A stretch of 5,417 nt of DNA from an uncultured Aliterella sp. (GTDB taxonomy: Bacteria; Cyanobacteriota; Cyanobacteriia; Cyanobacteriales; Chroococcidiopsidaceae). The translations under genes were made by a program, and so were the position numbers. Each line of letters opens with the position of its first letter. Position 1 is the stretch's first letter. This document shows, in pieces, positions 1 to 5,417 of this stretch. The notes under the pieces were generated by a model. The model searched no databases. It was not told the DNA's origin and saw nothing but the letters and a program-made list of their open reading frames with translations. The stretch lies in contig CAJQOK010000541.1 in assembly GCA_905479905.1 (NCBI GenBank), forward strand, positions 1 through 5,417, given 5' to 3'.

Positions 1-3262
<3,262 letters not shown>

Positions 3263-3289
3263 GCACATAGCTTAAACCTTTCTGCCTAT

Positions 3290-3324
3290 AGCCAGTCTAA
3301 AGTTTGTAAATTTTTAGGCTGGCT
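3290..3324 (+). terminator. Hairpin after gyrB, probable intrinsic terminator
   Basis: The arms AGCCAGTCTAAA (3290-3301) and TTTAGGCTGGCT (3313-3324) pair over 12 positions with a single T-G wobble and an 11-base loop. The hairpin starts 27 bases after the gyrB stop. It is followed by TTAGAATTTTT, an interrupted T tract, so termination is likely but may be leaky. It separates gyrB from the heme oxygenase gene. Confidence 0.7.
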
Positions 3325-3435
3325 TTAGAATTTTTAACAGAAATTCTCATCAAATTGTTTTAATCTAACGATTTAGTGGCTTTTAATTTTTTCCCTCTAT
3401 TCCAGAAAACTTAACCTTAAAATTTGGAAATTTAC

Positions 3436-4152
3436 ATGAGTAGCAATTTAGCAACAAAATTACGTGAAGGGACTAAAAAAGCCCACAGCATGGCGGAAAA
3501 CATGGGTTTTGTGAAGTGCTTTTTAAAAGGAGTGGTAGAAAAAAATTCTTACCGCAAGCTAATCGGCAATTTCTATTTCATCTACAGCGCGATGGAAGAA
3601 GAAATGGATCGCCACAAAGATCATCCTTTACTAGGCAAAATTTACTACCAACAGCTAAACCGCCAGCGCAGTTTAGAGCAAGATTTGAGCTTTTATTATG
3701 GCACTGATTGGAAGTCACAAATCGTACTTTCTCCCGCAGGTCAAGCTTATGTAAACCGGATTCGGGAAATTGCTAATTCTGCTCCCGAATTGCTGATTGC
3801 TCACTCCTACACTCGCTACATTGGCGACTTGTCGGGGGGACAAATCCTCAAAAACATTGCTGTCCGGGCGATGAACCTAGCTGAAGGCGAAGGTACAGCT
3901 TTTTATGAGTTCCAAGACATTCCCGACGAAAAGCAGTTTAAAGTCGGCTATAGACAGGCTTTAGATGAGCTACCTATAGATGACGCGACAGCAAGTAACA
4001 TTGTTGAAGAAGCAAACGCAGCTTTTGGCATGAATATGAAGCTATTTCAAGAAATGGAAGGTAGCTTGATTAAATCTATCGGACAAATGTTGTTTAATAC
4101 TCTTACCCGTCGCCGCAATCGTGGTAGCACAGAACTTGCTACTGCTGAGTAA
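3436..4152 (+). CDS. ho1: Heme oxygenase (biliverdin-forming, HO1 type)
   Basis: This soluble enzyme opens heme with O2 and electrons (from ferredoxin in cyanobacteria), giving biliverdin IX-alpha, CO and Fe2+. Biliverdin is the precursor of the phycobilins of phycobilisomes and phytochromes. The product is 238 residues, the usual length. It contains LREGTKKAHSMAEN with the proximal heme-ligand His17, KCFLKGVVEKNSYRKL, and the distal-helix signature SYTRYIGDLSGGQ (Gly130-Gln136), whose glycines let heme and O2 fit. The sequence ends NTLTRRRNRGSTELATAE, like cyanobacterial HO1. I chose ATG 3436 because MSSNLATKLREGT matches the family's N-terminus and puts the proximal His at 17; a TTG four codons upstream adds residues not seen in relatives. 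Only a weak GGAA (3426-3429) could serve as ribosome binding site. No convincing promoter is seen in the 173-base spacer upstream. The gene is also called pbsA or hmuO-like in some annotations. Confidence 0.96.
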   Translation: MSSNLATKLREGTKKAHSMAENMGFVKCFLKGVVEKNSYRKLIGNFYFIYSAMEEEMDRHKDHPLLGKIYYQQLNRQRSLEQDLSFYYGTDWKSQIVLSPAGQAYVNRIREIANSAPELLIAHSYTRYIGDLSGGQILKNIAVRAMNLAEGEGTAFYEFQDIPDEKQFKVGYRQALDELPIDDATASNIVEEANAAFGMNMKLFQEMEGSLIKSIGQMLFNTLTRRRNRGSTELATAE

Positions 4153-4154
4153 GC

Positions 4155-4204
4155 AATAAGTAGAGTTTTTGGGGGTAGGTTTGGTAGTTTTTTTTGGTGA
4201 GAAG
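4155..4204 (+). other. C-free, G/T-rich tract after the heme oxygenase gene
   Basis: Fifty bases on this strand contain no C and include GGGGG, three further GG pairs and a run of eight T. No stable hairpin is associated with it, so it is not a standard intrinsic terminator. A weak two-layer G-quadruplex (GGGGG, GG, GG, GG) is possible on paper. The tract opens the 306-base spacer between ho1 and cobW, in which I see no gene. No function is assigned. Confidence 0.4.
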
Positions 4205-4262
4205 CTGGGAAAAATTACGAAATCTGCCCCTTGATTTTTGGCAAACTAGGCTAAAGAAAAAT

Positions 4263-4311
4263 GAATTTTGATGTAGAAATGTTGCTAGGAATTTTAATGT
4301 AGAAACGTTGC
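4263..4311 (+). repeat. Tandem pair of 23-base imperfect direct repeats
   Basis: Units 4263-4285 and 4289-4311 agree at 21 of 23 positions and are separated by TAG. Both contain the core ATGTAGAAA(T/C)GTTGC; the differences are G/A at the eighth and T/C at the eighteenth position. The second unit runs straight into a palindrome. The core resembles the GTAGAGACGTTGC-type repeat I recall from Nostoc-like genomes, so these may be decayed copies of a dispersed extragenic element. Confidence 0.75.
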
Positions 4312-4322
4312 AATGCAACTAC
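4299..4322. repeat. Palindromic extragenic repeat, partly eroded
   Basis: GTTGCA (4307-4312) and TGCAAC (4314-4319) form a perfect inverted repeat around a single A. The left flank GTAGAAAC would need GTTTCTAC on the right for a full palindrome, but only TAC follows, so about five bases of the right arm seem to be missing. This fits a degraded copy of a small palindromic element of the type scattered in heterocystous cyanobacteria. The family assignment is from memory. Confidence 0.55.
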
Positions 4323-4375
4323 TTGAAATCGCGCGAAATCATTTTTGTCCGTGAATTTAGTAACGCCAGGGATAA

Positions 4376-4410
4376 AGCGCGATAGCGCCAGCGCGCTCGC
4401 AGAGCTTCGC
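4376..4410. repeat. GCGC-rich imperfect palindrome, likely extragenic repeat
   Basis: This GC-dense island lies in an otherwise A/T-rich spacer. GCGATAGC (4379-4386) pairs with GCTTCGC (4404-4410) apart from one bulged T, and alternatively AGCGCG (4376-4381) pairs with CGCGCT (4392-4397). Such GCGC-rich imperfect palindromes are common as dispersed repeats between cyanobacterial genes. It lies about 50 bases upstream of the cobW start, and a terminator role is unlikely because no T tract follows. Confidence 0.55.
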
Positions 4411-4436
4411 ACTTTGTCAAACTAAAATACTATAAC
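4406..4436 (+). promoter_or_regulatory. Weak candidate promoter for cobW
   Basis: TTCGCA (4406-4411) and TACTAT (4429-4434) are spaced 17 bases apart, each with four of six matches to the sigma-70-type consensus. TATAAC (4431-4436) overlaps as an alternative -10. The site is 25-50 bases upstream of ATG 4459 and is the only placement I find with acceptable spacing. No Zur box or cobalamin riboswitch is recognised, though neither was searched computationally. Confidence 0.25.
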
Positions 4437-4458
4437 TACACCTGTATTAATTTTATCA

Positions 4459-5417
4459 ATGGCTGCAAAACTTCCTGTAACGGTAATCACTGGCTTTTTG
4501 GGTAGCGGTAAAACTACCTTAATTCGTCACCTGCTGCAAAATAATCAAGGGTTACGAATTGCTGTATTAGTCAACGAATTTGGCGAATTAGGGATTGATG
4601 GCGACATTCTCAATTCTTGTCAAGTTTGCCCCGATGATGCCGATGAAAAAGCAAATATAGTTGAATTAACTAACGGGTGTTTGTGCTGCACCGTCCAAGA
4701 AGAATTTTTGCCGACAATGCTGGAATTATTGAAGCGAAGAGACAAACTAGATTGGATTTTGATCGAAACTTCGGGTTTAGCTTTACCAAAACCGTTAATA
4801 AAAGCCTTTCGCTGGCAAGAAATTCGTAACGCTGCAACGGTGGATTCAGTGATTACGGTAGTTGATTGCGAAGCGGTAGCTAAGGGGACGTTTGCCAGCG
4901 ATCCGCAAGCCGTAGACACTCAAAGACAGGCAGATCCCAATTTAGAACACGAAACGCCCTTACAGGAGTTATTTGAAGATCAGTTAGCTTGTGCTGATTT
5001 GGTGATTTTGAATAAAACCGATTTAGTTGACGTGGCTACCCAAGAAAGCGTACTAAAGTCGATTAAGCCCGAATTGCCCCAAGGTGTAAAAATTGTAAAG
5101 TGCGATCGCCAAGGGCTAGATTTATCAATCCTTTTAGGCTTACAAGCGGCGGTAGAAGACAACCTAGATAATCGCCCTAGCCATCACGATACCGAAGAAG
5201 ATCACGATCACGATGAAGAAATTACCTCAACCCATGTAATTTTAAATCGCAGCTTCAACCCCATAACCTTACAAACCCAGTTGCAACAACTCGCCCAAGA
5301 GCAAGATATTTATCGAATTAAAGGATTTATATCTGTCCCAAACAAGTCTATGAGGCTAGTCTTGCAAGGCGTAGGGACGCGATTCGAGCAATTTTACGAT
5401 CGCCCCTGGAAACAAGA
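4459..5417 (+). CDS. cobW: CobW-like COG0523 GTPase metallochaperone, 3'-partial
   Basis: The frame from ATG 4459 is open to the window edge (319 codons plus two bases), so roughly 30 C-terminal residues are missing if it has the usual length of about 350. G3E-family features are in order: Walker A GFLGSGKTT (residues 12-20), NEFGELGIDGDIL (39-51), a C54-x2-C57 pair, the metal-binding GCLCC (73-77), the Walker B region DWILIETSGLALP (98-110), and guanine-specificity NKTD (185-188). A His/Asp/Glu-rich loop (242-254) precedes the CobW C-terminal domain, seen as IYRIKGFISVP and near the edge RPWK. SGLALPKPL and HETPLQELFEDQLACADLV resemble true CobW rather than zinc-type relatives. CobW delivers Co2+ for the corrin ring in aerobic cobalamin synthesis; cyanobacteria generally make pseudocobalamin by the other route, so the metal served here is uncertain. 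No Shine-Dalgarno motif precedes the ATG; Walker A only 12 residues in supports this start. Confidence 0.92.
   Translation, partial: MAAKLPVTVITGFLGSGKTTLIRHLLQNNQGLRIAVLVNEFGELGIDGDILNSCQVCPDDADEKANIVELTNGCLCCTVQEEFLPTMLELLKRRDKLDWILIETSGLALPKPLIKAFRWQEIRNAATVDSVITVVDCEAVAKGTFASDPQAVDTQRQADPNLEHETPLQELFEDQLACADLVILNKTDLVDVATQESVLKSIKPELPQGVKIVKCDRQGLDLSILLGLQAAVEDNLDNRPSHHDTEEDHDHDEEITSTHVILNRSFNPITLQTQLQQLAQEQDIYRIKGFISVPNKSMRLVLQGVGTRFEQFYDRPWKQ

Noticed and set aside
3516..3707. Forward open frame in another phase inside the heme oxygenase gene
   Set aside because: The overlapping frame encodes strongly conserved heme oxygenase sequence; this one is low-complexity and unsupported.
4426..4448. 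AATAC...GTATT inverted repeat before cobW as a regulator site
   Set aside because: Arms of only five A/T-rich bases with a 13-base gap are expected by chance and match no known box I can name.
4620..5162. Two reverse-strand open frames opposite cobW (4620-4919 and 4980-5162)
   Set aside because: They lie antisense to the conserved GTPase motifs of CobW and have no motifs of their own.

Overview
The window is cyanobacterial. It carries a GyrB of the short type without the large Proteobacterial insert, an HO1-type heme oxygenase very close to the phycobilin-making enzyme I remember from Synechocystis, a CobW-type GTPase, and four copies of the HIP1 octamer GCGATCGC (575-582, 999-1006, 3186-3193, 5102-5109). 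The small palindromic extragenic repeats fit a larger-genome cyanobacterium (Nostoc/Scytonema/Chroococcidiopsis-like). The genus cannot be fixed from this sequence.

Layout, all on the + strand. (1) 1-3262 is gyrB, cut at the 5' end inside the ATP-lid motif GGLHGVG and interrupted in frame by a 551-residue intein (1181-2833). The intein sits between ...IVIM and TDADVDG, immediately before the Mg2+-binding DxDxD of the TOPRIM domain. It has splicing blocks at both ends, a two-motif LAGLIDADG homing endonuclease, and a Cro/XRE-like helix-turn-helix in a long segment before the endonuclease. (2) 3263-3435 is a spacer with a strong hairpin (3290-3324), probably the gyrB terminator. (3) 3436-4152 is a complete heme oxygenase gene. 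(4) 4153-4458 is a gene-free spacer holding a C-free G/T-rich tract, a tandem pair of near-identical 23-mers ending in a palindrome, and a GCGC-rich imperfect palindrome. (5) 4459-5417 is a cobW-like metallochaperone GTPase gene that is still open at the right edge.

The three genes look like separate transcription units: the spacers are 173 and 306 bases, with a hairpin in the first and repeats in the second. GyrB is the ATPase/cleavage subunit of gyrase and must splice out the intein to assemble its active site. Heme oxygenase opens heme to biliverdin for phycobilins, and CobW serves cobalt handling in corrin synthesis. The last two are therefore both tetrapyrrole genes, though co-regulation is not shown. 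The most interesting element is the gyrB intein, with no cysteine at either splice junction (Ser1 and Thr+1) and an embedded DNA-binding-like module.
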